Assembly: GCF_003626595.1 (NCBI RefSeq)
Contig: NZ_RBAK01000016.1
Span: forward strand, 62,001-126,000
Source: Micromonospora endolithica
GTDB lineage: Bacteria; Actinomycetota; Actinomycetes; Mycobacteriales; Micromonosporaceae
Length of the DNA: 64,000 nt
Direction: 5' to 3'
Shown here: positions 32,626 through 40,550 of the stretch, piece after piece
How positions within the stretch are numbered: position 1 is the first letter of the stretch
Layout: the number at the start of each line of letters is the position of its first letter
Notes under the pieces: generated by a model
Databases searched by the model: none
What the model saw: only the letters and a program-made list of their open reading frames with translations
What the model was told of the DNA's origin: nothing
Program-made: the position numbers and the translations under genes

Positions 32626-33954
32626 TCAGCTCAGGTCGAGCAGGTCGGCGACCCGGACCGGGTCGCCGGTGACCAGGGAGTGGTTCGCGGCCAGGCCGGT
32701 GAGCAGGGCGAGCGCACCGTCTCGGGCGGTCGCCGCCCGGCCCAGCGGGTCCGGCTCACCGCCGAGCAGCACCCGGTTCATCCGGACGTCGGCGCCGCCG
32801 TGGCCCTGCCGGGTGTGACCCTCCACCGGCACCGGGACCGGCGGTCGCCAGTACGGGCGCAGGGTCAGCGTCGCCCCGCCGGTCTCCTTCGCGGCCTCGT
32901 CGCCGTGCAGGGCGGCGCCCTTCAGCGCGCCGGCCGCGGCCGGGCTCACGTGGTCGCTCTCCACCACCTCCAGCTCGACGCGGCCCCGGCTGCCGTTGAC
33001 CATGACCCGGTAGCCCTCGTACGGCGCGTACGCGGTGAGGTGGTAGGTCATCGTGGCGCCGCTGGAGTAGCGGGCCAGCACCGCCATGTCGTCCTCGATA
33101 CTCACCCCGGGGGCGAAGACGTTGCGGTCGCGCTGGTAGCCGTCCTCGGCCTCGGCGTCGAGGTACAACTCGCGCAGCCGGGGGTGCCCGGCCAGCCGCA
33201 GCGCGAACGGGTCGTCCTCGGCGGCGGGGGAGCCGTGCGCGCGGTCGTAGTCGCGGGCGTAGCCGTGCCGGCGGCCGGTCTCCCCGTAGAAGAACAGCCT
33301 GCCGGCCGCGAAGACCTCCACCGGTGTGGCGTCCAGCCACCAGTTGACCAGGTCGAAGTGGTGGCCTGCCTTGTGCACCAGCAACCCGCCGGAGCGGGAC
33401 TTGTCGCGGTGCCAGCGCCGGAAGTAGTCCGCGCCGTGCCGGACGTCGAGCAGCCACTCGAAGTGCACCGAGCCGACCTCACCCACGGCGCCGTCGGCGA
33501 TCAGCTCGCGCAGCCGCTCGTGCAGCGGGTTGTAGCGGTAGTTGAACGCCACCCGCACCTGCCGGCCGGTCTCGGCGACCGCGTCCAGGATGCGCCGGCA
33601 GCCGGCGACGTCGGTGGTCATCGGCTTCTCGGTGACCACGTCGCAGCCGGCCCGCAGGGCGGTCTCCACGTGCTCGGCGTGGGTGTCGTCCACGCTGGTC
33701 ACCAGCAGCACGTCGACGCGTTCCTTGGTGAGCATCGCGGCCAGGTCCGCCGCCCGGTAGGTAGGCACCGGCGGGTGGCCCAGCTCGCCCAGCCACCGGT
33801 TGTGCGCGTCCATCCGGGCCTGGTTGACGTCGGCGAACGCCACCAGCTCGGCGGTGTCGGCGTGGTCACGCACCAGCGCCCGGACGAACATCTCGGCCCG
33901 GGACCCGGTGCCCACCAGGGCGTGCCGGATCCGCCCGTCGGTTGTGGACGACAT
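32626..33954 (-). CDS. Gfo/Idh/MocA-family oxidoreductase (first gene of uronate operon)
   Basis: A 442-aa oxidoreductase of the Gfo/Idh/MocA family. Rossmann start IRHALVGTGSRAEMFVRAL, then VTSVDDTHAEHVETALRAGCDVVTEKPMTT with the EKP motif, RVAFNYRYNPLHERL, and a substrate region SGGLLVHKAGHHFDLVNWWL carrying the family Lys/His. It is longer than simple members because of a C-terminal insert (RHGYARDYDRAHGS and later). ATG 33954 follows GGAAGGCGG; the frame extends upstream through the promoter and is not used. The palindrome at 33974-33991 lies just before it. It would act on a uronate or derived sugar; exact reaction unknown. Confidence 0.88.
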   Translation of the reverse strand: MSSTTDGRIRHALVGTGSRAEMFVRALVRDHADTAELVAFADVNQARMDAHNRWLGELGHPPVPTYRAADLAAMLTKERVDVLLVTSVDDTHAEHVETALRAGCDVVTEKPMTTDVAGCRRILDAVAETGRQVRVAFNYRYNPLHERLRELIADGAVGEVGSVHFEWLLDVRHGADYFRRWHRDKSRSGGLLVHKAGHHFDLVNWWLDATPVEVFAAGRLFFYGETGRRHGYARDYDRAHGSPAAEDDPFALRLAGHPRLRELYLDAEAEDGYQRDRNVFAPGVSIEDDMAVLARYSSGATMTYHLTAYAPYEGYRVMVNGSRGRVELEVVESDHVSPAAAGALKGAALHGDEAAKETGGATLTLRPYWRPPVPVPVEGHTRQGHGGADVRMNRVLLGGEPDPLGRAATARDGALALLTGLAANHSLVTGDPVRVADLLDLS

Positions 33955-33973
33955 GCCACCGCCTTCCCGCGAT

Positions 33974-34023
33974 GCTGCAAACCTTTGCAGCCGAAGTAAC
34001 CATGACCCGGGTGACCACGTCAA
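33974..34023 (-). promoter_or_regulatory. Promoter and LacI-type operator of the uronate operon
   Basis: On the minus strand a -35 box TTGACG (34018-34023), 17-nt spacer and -10 box GTTACT (33995-34000) lead to a start near 33988. The palindrome GCTGCAAACCTTTGCAGC (33974-33991; 8-bp arms, 2-nt centre) covers that start site and ends 20 nt before the ATG. It fits the TGCAAA-NN-TTTGCA type bound by LacI proteins, and the divergent LacI at 34205 is the obvious binder. Confidence 0.75.
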
Positions 34024-34128
34024 CGATCGATACGAAAGCGGTGGCATTTATTTGGTTTGTTGGCAGTTTGAGCACGTGGTGGGAGCGTGGTGGGAGCGTG
34101 GCCGCAACACATCTGTAATCATCGACCG

Positions 34129-34158
34129 TTGACAGCGGCACAACCGTTTGCATTAATT
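34129..34158 (+). promoter_or_regulatory. Promoter of the LacI and sugar importer operon
   Basis: A consensus -35 box TTGACA (34129-34134) is followed after 18 nt by TTAATT (34153-34158) as a -10 box. Between them, CAACCGTTTG (34141-34150) is a one-mismatch palindrome with a central CG and with the TTTGCA half-site also found in the uronate operator, suggesting autoregulation. Confidence 0.5.
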
Positions 34159-34204
34159 GGCGACACCTGACGTGACCCCAGCCACATTGGACGAAGGGCC
34201 CGCC

Positions 34205-35335
34205 GTGCCAGCCACCATCCGAGACGTCGCCCGGGCCTCCGGCGTGCACATCTCCACGGTCTCCCGCACGTTCTCGGCCCCGCACCTGGTCAATCCGGAG
34301 ACGCGGGGCCGGGTGCTGGCCTGCGCCGAGGAACTGGGTTACCGCCCCAACCGGGCCGCCCGCGCCCTGATCACCGGCCGTACGCACAACATCGGGCTGA
34401 TCATCGCCGACATCGCCAACCCGTTCTTCCCGCCGCTGATCAAGGCGGCGGAGAGCCAGGCGCGCCAGCGTGACTACCACGTGTTCGTGGCCGACACCAA
34501 CGAGGACCCGATCGCCGAGGAGGAGCTGGTCCACGCCCTCGCCAAGCAGGTCGACGGGGTGCTGCTGTGCAGCCCGCGGATGAGCAACAGCCTGATCGAG
34601 CAGCTCAGCCGCGAAGTCCCGCTGGTGGTGATAAACCGCCAGGTCGCCGGCCTGCCCTGCGTCACGATGGACGTCGGGCAGGGCACCCGGGCGGCGATGG
34701 AGCACCTGCTCGACGCCGGGCACCGGCGGATCGCGCTGCTCAGTGGGCCGCGCGGCTCGTGGACCAGCCGGGAGATCCGCCGCGCCGCCGGCGTGGCCGT
34801 CCGTGCCGGCGGCGGCGAGCTGACCGTGCTCGGCCCCAACCCGCCCACCGAGACCGGGGGCAGCGCGCTCGCCGAGCAGGTACGCCGGGCCGGTGTCACC
34901 GCCGTGCTCGCCTACAACGACCTGATGGCGATCGGCCTCATCGAGGGCCTGGACGCCCTCGGGCTGCGCGTCCCGCAGGACGTCAGCGTCGTCGGCATCG
35001 ACGACATCACCCTCAGCCGGCTCACCCGGCCCAAATTGACGACGGTGGCCACGCCAACCGCGGCCGCCGGCCGGACGGCCGTCGACATGCTCCTGCAACA
35101 CGACAGCGTCGCCACCCGCGGAGCCCGCGGCGGCGGCCGGAGCGGCACCATCGACGACCGTCGCACCACCGCACAGGTAATGCTCCGCACCGAACTGGTC
35201 ATCCGTGATTCGACCGCAGCCGCACCGGCTGACGGTCGGCACCGTCCCGACGCCGAGGTGGTTGCCCCGGGTCCGCATCGCCTTGCGGGCCCGGGGCGCC
35301 CGACCGTGGCCACCGGTGGCGTCGTCGCCTCCTAA
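34205..35335 (+). CDS. LacI-family regulator of the uronate/pectin locus
   Basis: A 376-aa LacI/GalR regulator. HTH at residues 3-40: ATIRDVARASGVHISTVSRTFSAPHLVNPETRG; the ligand domain includes TRTHNIGLIIADIANPFFPPLIKAAESQA at the hinge end, AVLAYNDLMAIGLIEGL, and VVGIDDITLSRLTRPKLTTVATP. A C-terminal extension (TRGARGGGRSGTIDDRRTTAQ and a Gly/Pro/Ala tail of about 35 residues) is longer than usual. GTG 34205 is taken because AAGGG sits 6 nt upstream and the HTH starts right after; a TTG at 34157 is unlikely. It precedes the binding-protein gene by 19 nt and faces the uronate operon, so it likely controls both uptake and breakdown. Confidence 0.9.
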   Translation: MPATIRDVARASGVHISTVSRTFSAPHLVNPETRGRVLACAEELGYRPNRAARALITGRTHNIGLIIADIANPFFPPLIKAAESQARQRDYHVFVADTNEDPIAEEELVHALAKQVDGVLLCSPRMSNSLIEQLSREVPLVVINRQVAGLPCVTMDVGQGTRAAMEHLLDAGHRRIALLSGPRGSWTSREIRRAAGVAVRAGGGELTVLGPNPPTETGGSALAEQVRRAGVTAVLAYNDLMAIGLIEGLDALGLRVPQDVSVVGIDDITLSRLTRPKLTTVATPTAAAGRTAVDMLLQHDSVATRGARGGGRSGTIDDRRTTAQVMLRTELVIRDSTAAAPADGRHRPDAEVVAPGPHRLAGPGRPTVATGGVVAS

Positions 35336-35354
35336 GCCCAAGGAGTGAGCGCAC

Positions 35355-36701
35355 ATGCACCCCGCAACGCCCCCCACCCATGGCACGATGGCCGTGCCCG
35401 TTCACCGTACCCCTGTGCCCCGACGCCGACTCCTGCGCCGGCTGCTGGCCGCGGCCGTCGCCGTACCACTGCTCCTCGGAGGTGCCGTCGCCTGCGGCGG
35501 CGACGACGAGGCCGGCTCCGACGGCAAGGTCGAGTTGTCCATCTTCTGGTGGGGCGGCGAGGCCCGGGCCCAGCTCACCGAACAGGCGCTGGCGCTCTAC
35601 ACCGAGAAGAACCCGAACGTCACGTTCAAGAAGACCTGGCAGGCCAACCAGGGTTACTTCGACAAGCTGGCCACCCTCACCGCCGGTGGAAACCCGCCGG
35701 ACATCTTCCAGATCGACGACAACTTCCTCACCGAGTACGCGGCCCGCAACACCACCCTCGACCTGACCGAGTACAAGGACAACGGCAAGCTCGACGTCTC
35801 CAAGTTCCCGGAGAGCCTCTGGCAGTACGGGGTGGTCGACGGCAAGCTCGCCGGCCTGGCCGCCGGAGAGAACACCCAGGGCCTGGTCTACAACAAGACC
35901 CTGTTGACCAAGAACGGTCTTCCCGAGCCGACCACCGGCATGAGTTGGGAGGAGCACATCGCCTGGGCCGAGCAGGTCGCCAAGAAGACCAAGGTTCCCG
36001 GGACCATGGACGCGAGCGCCGTGGACAAGGCCTTCTGGGTGTGGCTGCGTCAGCAGGGCAAGGACCTGTACAAGGGCAACGACCTCGGCTTCACCGTCGA
36101 GGATGTGACCAAGTGGTTCGAGCTGTGGAAGGGCGCCCGGGACCGGGGCGCCACCCCCACCCCGGACGTCATCCACGAGGGCAACGCCACCGACATCACC
36201 AAGCAGCTCGTGGTCACCGGCAAGGCCGGCACCTCCTGGGTGTGGGTCAACCAGATGCCGGAGCTGAAGAAGAACACCAAGGACGAGTTGGGCGTGGTCG
36301 CGTACCCGGGTGATCCGGGCGCGCAGTGGGCCCGTGCCGCGATGTACTGGTCGGTCTTCCGAGGCAGCAAGCACAAGGACGCCGCGGTCGACGTGCTGAA
36401 CTTCCTGTCCAACGACCCGGAGGCGGTCAAGCTGCTGGGCACCGACCGGGGGCTGCCGTCCAACCTCGAGCTACGCGACCAGGTCAGCCAGAGCGTCACC
36501 GACCCGGCGATGAAGCAGTCGATCGAGGTGGAGACCAAGCTCGCGGAGACCTTCGGTGCCGCGCCGCAGGTGCCGATCAAGGGCCACAGCAAGGTCCGCG
36601 CCGAGCTGACCAAGGCCGCCGAGGAAGCCCAGTACGGCCGGCTCACCCCGGCGCAGGCAGCCGAGCAGTTCTACGCCGCCTGCAAGTCCGCGATCGCCTG
36701 A
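35355..36701 (+). CDS. Sugar ABC transporter substrate-binding lipoprotein
   Basis: A 448-aa family 1 extracellular solute-binding protein. The basic signal and lipobox are RRRLLRRLLAAAVAVPLLLGGAVACGG, with lipidation at the Cys. The mature protein has FWWGGEARAQLTEQALALYTEKNPNVTFKKTW, NPPDIFQIDDNF, and a C-terminal EQFYAACK. It would bind an oligosaccharide outside the membrane for the two permeases that follow. ATG 35355 has AAGGAG upstream; an ATG at 35388 inside the signal is possible. It is the second gene of the LacI-led operon. Oligogalacturonide or a related uronic-acid sugar is the expected ligand by context. Confidence 0.92.
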   Translation: MHPATPPTHGTMAVPVHRTPVPRRRLLRRLLAAAVAVPLLLGGAVACGGDDEAGSDGKVELSIFWWGGEARAQLTEQALALYTEKNPNVTFKKTWQANQGYFDKLATLTAGGNPPDIFQIDDNFLTEYAARNTTLDLTEYKDNGKLDVSKFPESLWQYGVVDGKLAGLAAGENTQGLVYNKTLLTKNGLPEPTTGMSWEEHIAWAEQVAKKTKVPGTMDASAVDKAFWVWLRQQGKDLYKGNDLGFTVEDVTKWFELWKGARDRGATPTPDVIHEGNATDITKQLVVTGKAGTSWVWVNQMPELKKNTKDELGVVAYPGDPGAQWARAAMYWSVFRGSKHKDAAVDVLNFLSNDPEAVKLLGTDRGLPSNLELRDQVSQSVTDPAMKQSIEVETKLAETFGAAPQVPIKGHSKVRAELTKAAEEAQYGRLTPAQAAEQFYAACKSAIA

Positions 36702-36729
36702 ACAACGAGGTTCGGAGAGGAGCCGGCTC

Positions 36730-37710
36730 GTGGCCCTGACCACGGCGCCCGGACCCACCCGACGTGACACCGGTTCCGTCCGGCCCCCCGCCAAGCGCGG
36801 GGCCGGACGGAACCGGCACGGCGAAGGTCTGGCCGGATACCTGTTTCTGTCGCCCTGGCTGCTCGGCCTGATGGCTGTCACGGCGATTCCCATGCTGTTG
36901 TCGCTGTACCTCAGCTTCACCAACTACGACATCCTGACTCCCCTGTCGGAGGTCGAGTGGGTGGGGCTGGCCAACTACGAGCGGATGTTCACCAGCGATC
37001 CGTCGTACTGGCACGCGGTCCAGGTGACGCTGAAGTTCGCGCTGATCGCGGTGCCGCTGAAGCTGGCTGCCGCACTCGGCGTGGCCCTGCTGCTCAACCG
37101 GGCCTGGCGGGGGGTCGGCCTGTTCCGCAGCCTGTTCTACCTGCCCTCGCTGCTCGGCGGCAGCGTCGCGCTGGCCATCGTCTGGGTGAGCATGTTCAAC
37201 CGGGACGGCGCCTTCAACTCCCTTCTGAGTCTCTTCGGCATCGAGGGCAAACCCTGGGTCAACGACCCGGACTGGGCCCTGCAGACCCTGATGGTGCTGG
37301 CCATCTGGCAGTTCGGCGCCCCGATGGTGATCTTCCTGGCCGGCCTCAAGCAGGTCCCCACCGAGCTGTACGAGGCCGCCTCGGTCGACGGGGCGAGCAA
37401 GGTCAGCCAGTTCTGGAACGTCACCCTGCCGATGCTCTCTCCGGTCATCTTCTTCAACCTGGTGCTGGAGACCATCAACGGCTTCCAGGGCTTCACCGCC
37501 GCGTTCGTGCTGAGCAACGGCACCGGCGGTCCGGTCGACTCCACCCTGATGTACACGCTCAACCTCTACATCTCCGGCTTCACCAACCTGGAGATGGGTT
37601 ACGCCTCCGCGATGGCCTGGGTCTTCCTGCTCGCCATCGCGGTCATCACGGCCATCTTCTTCAGCACCGGACGCTTCTGGGTCCACTACTCCGACGGGGA
37701 GGACAGGTGA
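36730..37710 (+). CDS. Sugar ABC transporter permease, MalF-like
   Basis: A 326-aa inner-membrane permease with six predicted helices, the first after a basic Pro-rich N terminus (about 40-65, YLFLSPWLLGLMAVTAIPMLLSLYLSF). The cytoplasmic EAA loop is ELYEAASVDGASKVSQFWNVTLPMLSPVIFF, which contacts the ATPase. GTG start at 36730 after GAGAGGAG. It pairs with the permease at 37707, overlapping it by 4 nt. No ATPase gene is present in the operon, as is normal for actinobacterial sugar importers that share a common MsiK-type ATPase. Confidence 0.93.
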   Translation: MALTTAPGPTRRDTGSVRPPAKRGAGRNRHGEGLAGYLFLSPWLLGLMAVTAIPMLLSLYLSFTNYDILTPLSEVEWVGLANYERMFTSDPSYWHAVQVTLKFALIAVPLKLAAALGVALLLNRAWRGVGLFRSLFYLPSLLGGSVALAIVWVSMFNRDGAFNSLLSLFGIEGKPWVNDPDWALQTLMVLAIWQFGAPMVIFLAGLKQVPTELYEAASVDGASKVSQFWNVTLPMLSPVIFFNLVLETINGFQGFTAAFVLSNGTGGPVDSTLMYTLNLYISGFTNLEMGYASAMAWVFLLAIAVITAIFFSTGRFWVHYSDGEDR

Positions 37711-38594
37711 CGGCGACGGCAACCACGGCGGCGACCCGACCGCGCGCGCCACGCCGGGCCGGGCGCGGCCAGGCCGTGCGCCTGGTCATCCTGATCGCGA
37801 TCGTCGCGGTCGTGCTCTACCCGCTGTTCTGGATGATCGGTACGTCGGTCAAGAGCCAGGAGGAGATCGTCAACAACATCGGGCTGCTGCCCGAGACGTT
37901 CACCCCGGGCAACTACGTCGACGGGTGGTCGAACTTCGACCTGAGCTTCGGCCGGTTCTTCCTCAACAGCGCGATGGTCAGCCTGCTCACCGTGGTCGGC
38001 AACGCGGTGTCCTGCCTGCTCGCCGCGTACGCCTTCGCCCGGCTGCGGTTCCGGCTGCGCGGCGTCTGGTTCGCCGTCATGATCGGCACGTTGCTGCTGC
38101 CCGGGCACGTGCTGATCGTCCCGCAGTACATCCTGTTCCGCAGCCTGGGCCTGGTCGGCGGGGAATGGCCGTACCTGCCGCTGCTCATTCCGCAGTTCCT
38201 GGCCACCGAGGCGTTCTTCGTCTTCCTGATGGTGCAGTTCATGCGCGGCATCCCGCGGGAGCTGGACGAGGCCGCCAAGATCGACGGCGCCAACGCGTTC
38301 GGCATCTTCCGGCACGTGATCCTGCCGCTGAGCCGTCCGGCGCTGGTCACCACCGCGATCTTCTCGTTCATCTGGACCTGGAACGACTTCTTCCGGCAAC
38401 TGGTGTTCCTGTCCGACCTGGAGGACTACACGGTGCCGGTGGCGCTGACCCTGTTCATCGACTCCACCAGCCAGAGCGCGGTCGGGCCGATGTTCGCCAT
38501 GTCGGTGCTGTCGCTGCTGCCGGTCTTCCTGTTCTTCCTCGCCTTCCAGCGGATGCTGGTCGAGGGCATCAACACCAGCGGGCTCAAGGGATGA
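37707..38594 (+). CDS. Sugar ABC transporter permease, MalG-like
   Basis: A 295-aa partner permease with six predicted membrane helices. Typical features are LVILIAIVAVVLYPLFWMIGTSVKS near the N terminus, the cytoplasmic EAA loop IPRELDEAAKIDGANAFGIFRHVILPLSRPALV, and a C-terminal FFLAFQRMLVEGINTSGLKG, the hallmark ending of MalG-type proteins. GTG overlaps the upstream stop (GTGA) and its own stop overlaps the DUF624-like gene (ATGA). It forms the importer channel with the protein from 36730. Confidence 0.93.
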   Translation: MTATATTAATRPRAPRRAGRGQAVRLVILIAIVAVVLYPLFWMIGTSVKSQEEIVNNIGLLPETFTPGNYVDGWSNFDLSFGRFFLNSAMVSLLTVVGNAVSCLLAAYAFARLRFRLRGVWFAVMIGTLLLPGHVLIVPQYILFRSLGLVGGEWPYLPLLIPQFLATEAFFVFLMVQFMRGIPRELDEAAKIDGANAFGIFRHVILPLSRPALVTTAIFSFIWTWNDFFRQLVFLSDLEDYTVPVALTLFIDSTSQSAVGPMFAMSVLSLLPVFLFFLAFQRMLVEGINTSGLKG

Positions 38595-39220
38595 GGCCGC
38601 CGCAGGACGGGCCCGTCCGCTCCGACTGGCGGGACGTGCTCACCGACGCCACCGACCTGGCCCTGCTCGGCGTGCTGCTGAGCGTGGCCGCGCTGCCGGT
38701 GTTCACCGCGGGCGCCGCCGTCGCGACCGCCAGCGCGGCCGTGCACGACCGGCTCACCACCGGCGGTTGGCCCGGTGCCCGGCAGACGCTGAGCCGCTTC
38801 GTCCGGGCGGTCCCCGCCGGCGTCGCGGTGGGGGCGCTGGCACTGGCCGCGTTCGGGCTGCTCGCCCTCGACGTGGCCGCGCTCGCCGCCGGCCGGGTAC
38901 CCGGCGGCGGACCACTGCTCCTGGTCACCGTCGGGGCCGCCGCCGCGCTGGCCGGCTGGGCCGGCCTGGCCGTCGTGCAGGTGGGCGCCGGCCGGGGTTG
39001 GCGCGCCGCCGCCGGGGCGGCCACCGAGGTGTGCCGGGCCCACCCGGGCACCTGGGCCGCCGCGGGTGCCACCGCGCTGGTGGCCGCGCTGCTCGCGGTG
39101 CTGGTCACCCCGATCGCGCTGCCGATCCTCGCCGGGTACGCCCTGGCCGCCCTGCACGCGGTCGCCCGCCGCGTCGCCGGCACCCCCGCCGTCGCTCCCG
39201 CCCCGGCGCGGCCGCGGTGA
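38591..39220 (+). CDS. DUF624 (YesL-like) membrane protein
   Basis: A 209-aa membrane protein of the DUF624/YesL type: a cytoplasmic start (VRSDWRDVLTDATDLALLGVLLSVAALPVFTAGAAVATASAAVHDRL), four to five helices, and a helix pair near the end (WAAAGATALVAALLAVLVTPIALPILAGYALAAL). The family is repeatedly linked to sugar importers and, in Bacillus (YesL), to rhamnogalacturonan use; its activity is not known. ATGA overlap with the permease and GTGA overlap with the next gene make it part of the importer operon. It may assist assembly or regulation of the transporter (inference). Confidence 0.75.
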   Translation: MRPPQDGPVRSDWRDVLTDATDLALLGVLLSVAALPVFTAGAAVATASAAVHDRLTTGGWPGARQTLSRFVRAVPAGVAVGALALAAFGLLALDVAALAAGRVPGGGPLLLVTVGAAAALAGWAGLAVVQVGAGRGWRAAAGAATEVCRAHPGTWAAAGATALVAALLAVLVTPIALPILAGYALAALHAVARRVAGTPAVAPAPARPR

Positions 39221-40059
39221 CCGCCGACCCGCGCCTGTGCGTCGGCGACGTGCCGGTGGCCCGTTACGCGCTCGACCCGCCACTGGACGTCCGGCACGGC
39301 CGCCGGCCGTACCTGCACCCGGTGCGGACCCTCGGCGGCACCGTGGTCACCGACGCGTTCCCGGCCGACCACGTCTGGCACAACGGCGTCTCCCTCGCGG
39401 TGCCGGACGTCAACGGCACGAACCTCTGGGGCGGGCGCACCTACCGCCGCGACGAGGGCTACGCCTGGCGGGACGACCACGGGCGGATCGCGCACACCGG
39501 CTGGGAGGCCCGTGAGCCGCACCGGCTGGCCCACCACCTCCAGTGGCGCGATCCCAACGGCGTCGTCCTGCTCACCGAGCGCCGGGAGTTGACCGCCCGG
39601 CCGCTTACCGAGCGGGCGTGGGCGCTGGAGGTCGGGTACACGCTGACCGCTCCGGAGGATCGCGACGTCACCCTGGGCAGCCCGGCGACCAACGGCCGGC
39701 CCGGCGGGGCCGGCTACGGCGGGTTCTTCTGGCGGGCGGTCACCGCCGCGCCGGGCCGGGTTTTCACCTCGCGCGCCGACGGTGAGGAGGTGGTCAACGG
39801 CAGCACCGAGCCGTGGGTGGCGTTCGCCGGCACCGGCCCGGACTCGGCCGCGTACACCCTGGTCTTCTCGGGCCTGGCGCCCGGCGACCGGTGGTTCGTG
39901 CGGACGTCGATGTATCCGGGCATCTGCGTGGCGTTCGCGTTCGACCGGCCGCTGGTCCTGCCGGCCGGGACCGGTCGCACGGCCCGGCACCGGGTGGTCG
40001 TGGCCGACGGCACCCTGGATCGGGAGGTCGCCGCCGCGCTCGCCGCCGGGGACCGCTGA
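39217..40059 (+). CDS. DUF6807 (PmoA-like) protein
   Basis: A 280-aa soluble beta-rich protein matching the DUF6807 pattern: RPYLHPVRTLGGTVVTDAFPADHVWHNGVSLAVPDVNGTNLWGGRTY near the N terminus, WEVREP-like WEAREPHRLAHHLQW, and a GGAGYGGFFWRAV segment. The family often occurs beside Gfo/Idh oxidoreductases and sugar ABC importers, fitting its place here, but no reaction is established to my knowledge. The conserved His/Asp/Trp cluster in DHVWHNG suggests a ligand-binding or catalytic site. GTG overlaps the DUF624 stop by 4 nt, so it ends the importer operon. Confidence 0.75.
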   Translation: MTADPRLCVGDVPVARYALDPPLDVRHGRRPYLHPVRTLGGTVVTDAFPADHVWHNGVSLAVPDVNGTNLWGGRTYRRDEGYAWRDDHGRIAHTGWEAREPHRLAHHLQWRDPNGVVLLTERRELTARPLTERAWALEVGYTLTAPEDRDVTLGSPATNGRPGGAGYGGFFWRAVTAAPGRVFTSRADGEEVVNGSTEPWVAFAGTGPDSAAYTLVFSGLAPGDRWFVRTSMYPGICVAFAFDRPLVLPAGTGRTARHRVVVADGTLDREVAAALAAGDR

Positions 40060-40092
40060 CGGCGGCCGATCCTGTCGGTGGGTGGGCCTACC

Positions 40093-40515
40093 GTGTCGGG
40101 GGTGACCAGTTACGGGGATGTGCCGCCGGAGGTCCTCGACCAGCTCCGCCCGATCTGCCAGGCGTTCCCGGAGAGCTACGAGGAACCCGCGTGGGCCGGG
40201 GTCCGCTGGCGGGTGCGGCAGCGGACCTTCGCCTACACGCTCACCGTCGATCCCGGCCATCAGCGGTCCTACGCGCGGGCCGCCGCCGTGGACCGGCCGA
40301 CCTGCGTGCTGACCTTCCGGGCCGGCGGCGACGAGCTGCGCGCCCTGCTCGCGGCCGGGCCGCCGTTCTTCGCGGCGCCCTGGCCGGCCGACGCGGTCGG
40401 CCTGCGGCTGGACGGCGTCGTCGACTGGGAGGAGGTGGCCGAGTTGCTGACCGAGAGCTACTGCCTGCTCGCGCCCCGGAAGCTGGCCGCCCGGGTCGAC
40501 CGTCCGGCGGGATGA
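40093..40515 (+). CDS. MmcQ/YjbR-family protein
   Basis: A 140-aa protein of the MmcQ/YjbR type, a small cyanobacterial/actinobacterial-widespread family with a DNA-binding-like fold and no settled function. Typical parts are ICQAFPESYEEPAWAGVRWRVRQRTFAYTLTV, and the C-terminal DWEEVAELLTESYCLLAPRKLAARVD. GTG 40093 is used; GTG 40102 (137 aa) is equally possible, since a TACCGT -10-like box at 40089 might give a leaderless start there. It stands alone after the importer operon and converges on the polymerase IV gene. Confidence 0.75.
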   Translation: MSGVTSYGDVPPEVLDQLRPICQAFPESYEEPAWAGVRWRVRQRTFAYTLTVDPGHQRSYARAAAVDRPTCVLTFRAGGDELRALLAAGPPFFAAPWPADAVGLRLDGVVDWEEVAELLTESYCLLAPRKLAARVDRPAG

Positions 40516-40550
40516 GGCGTCTGCCCGAGACGGCCGGGATGCGCACGGAG

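Noticed and set aside
35336-40059. Missing ATPase gene as evidence of a broken sugar importer
   Set aside because: Actinobacterial sugar importers of this type commonly share one ATPase encoded elsewhere, so absence is normal.
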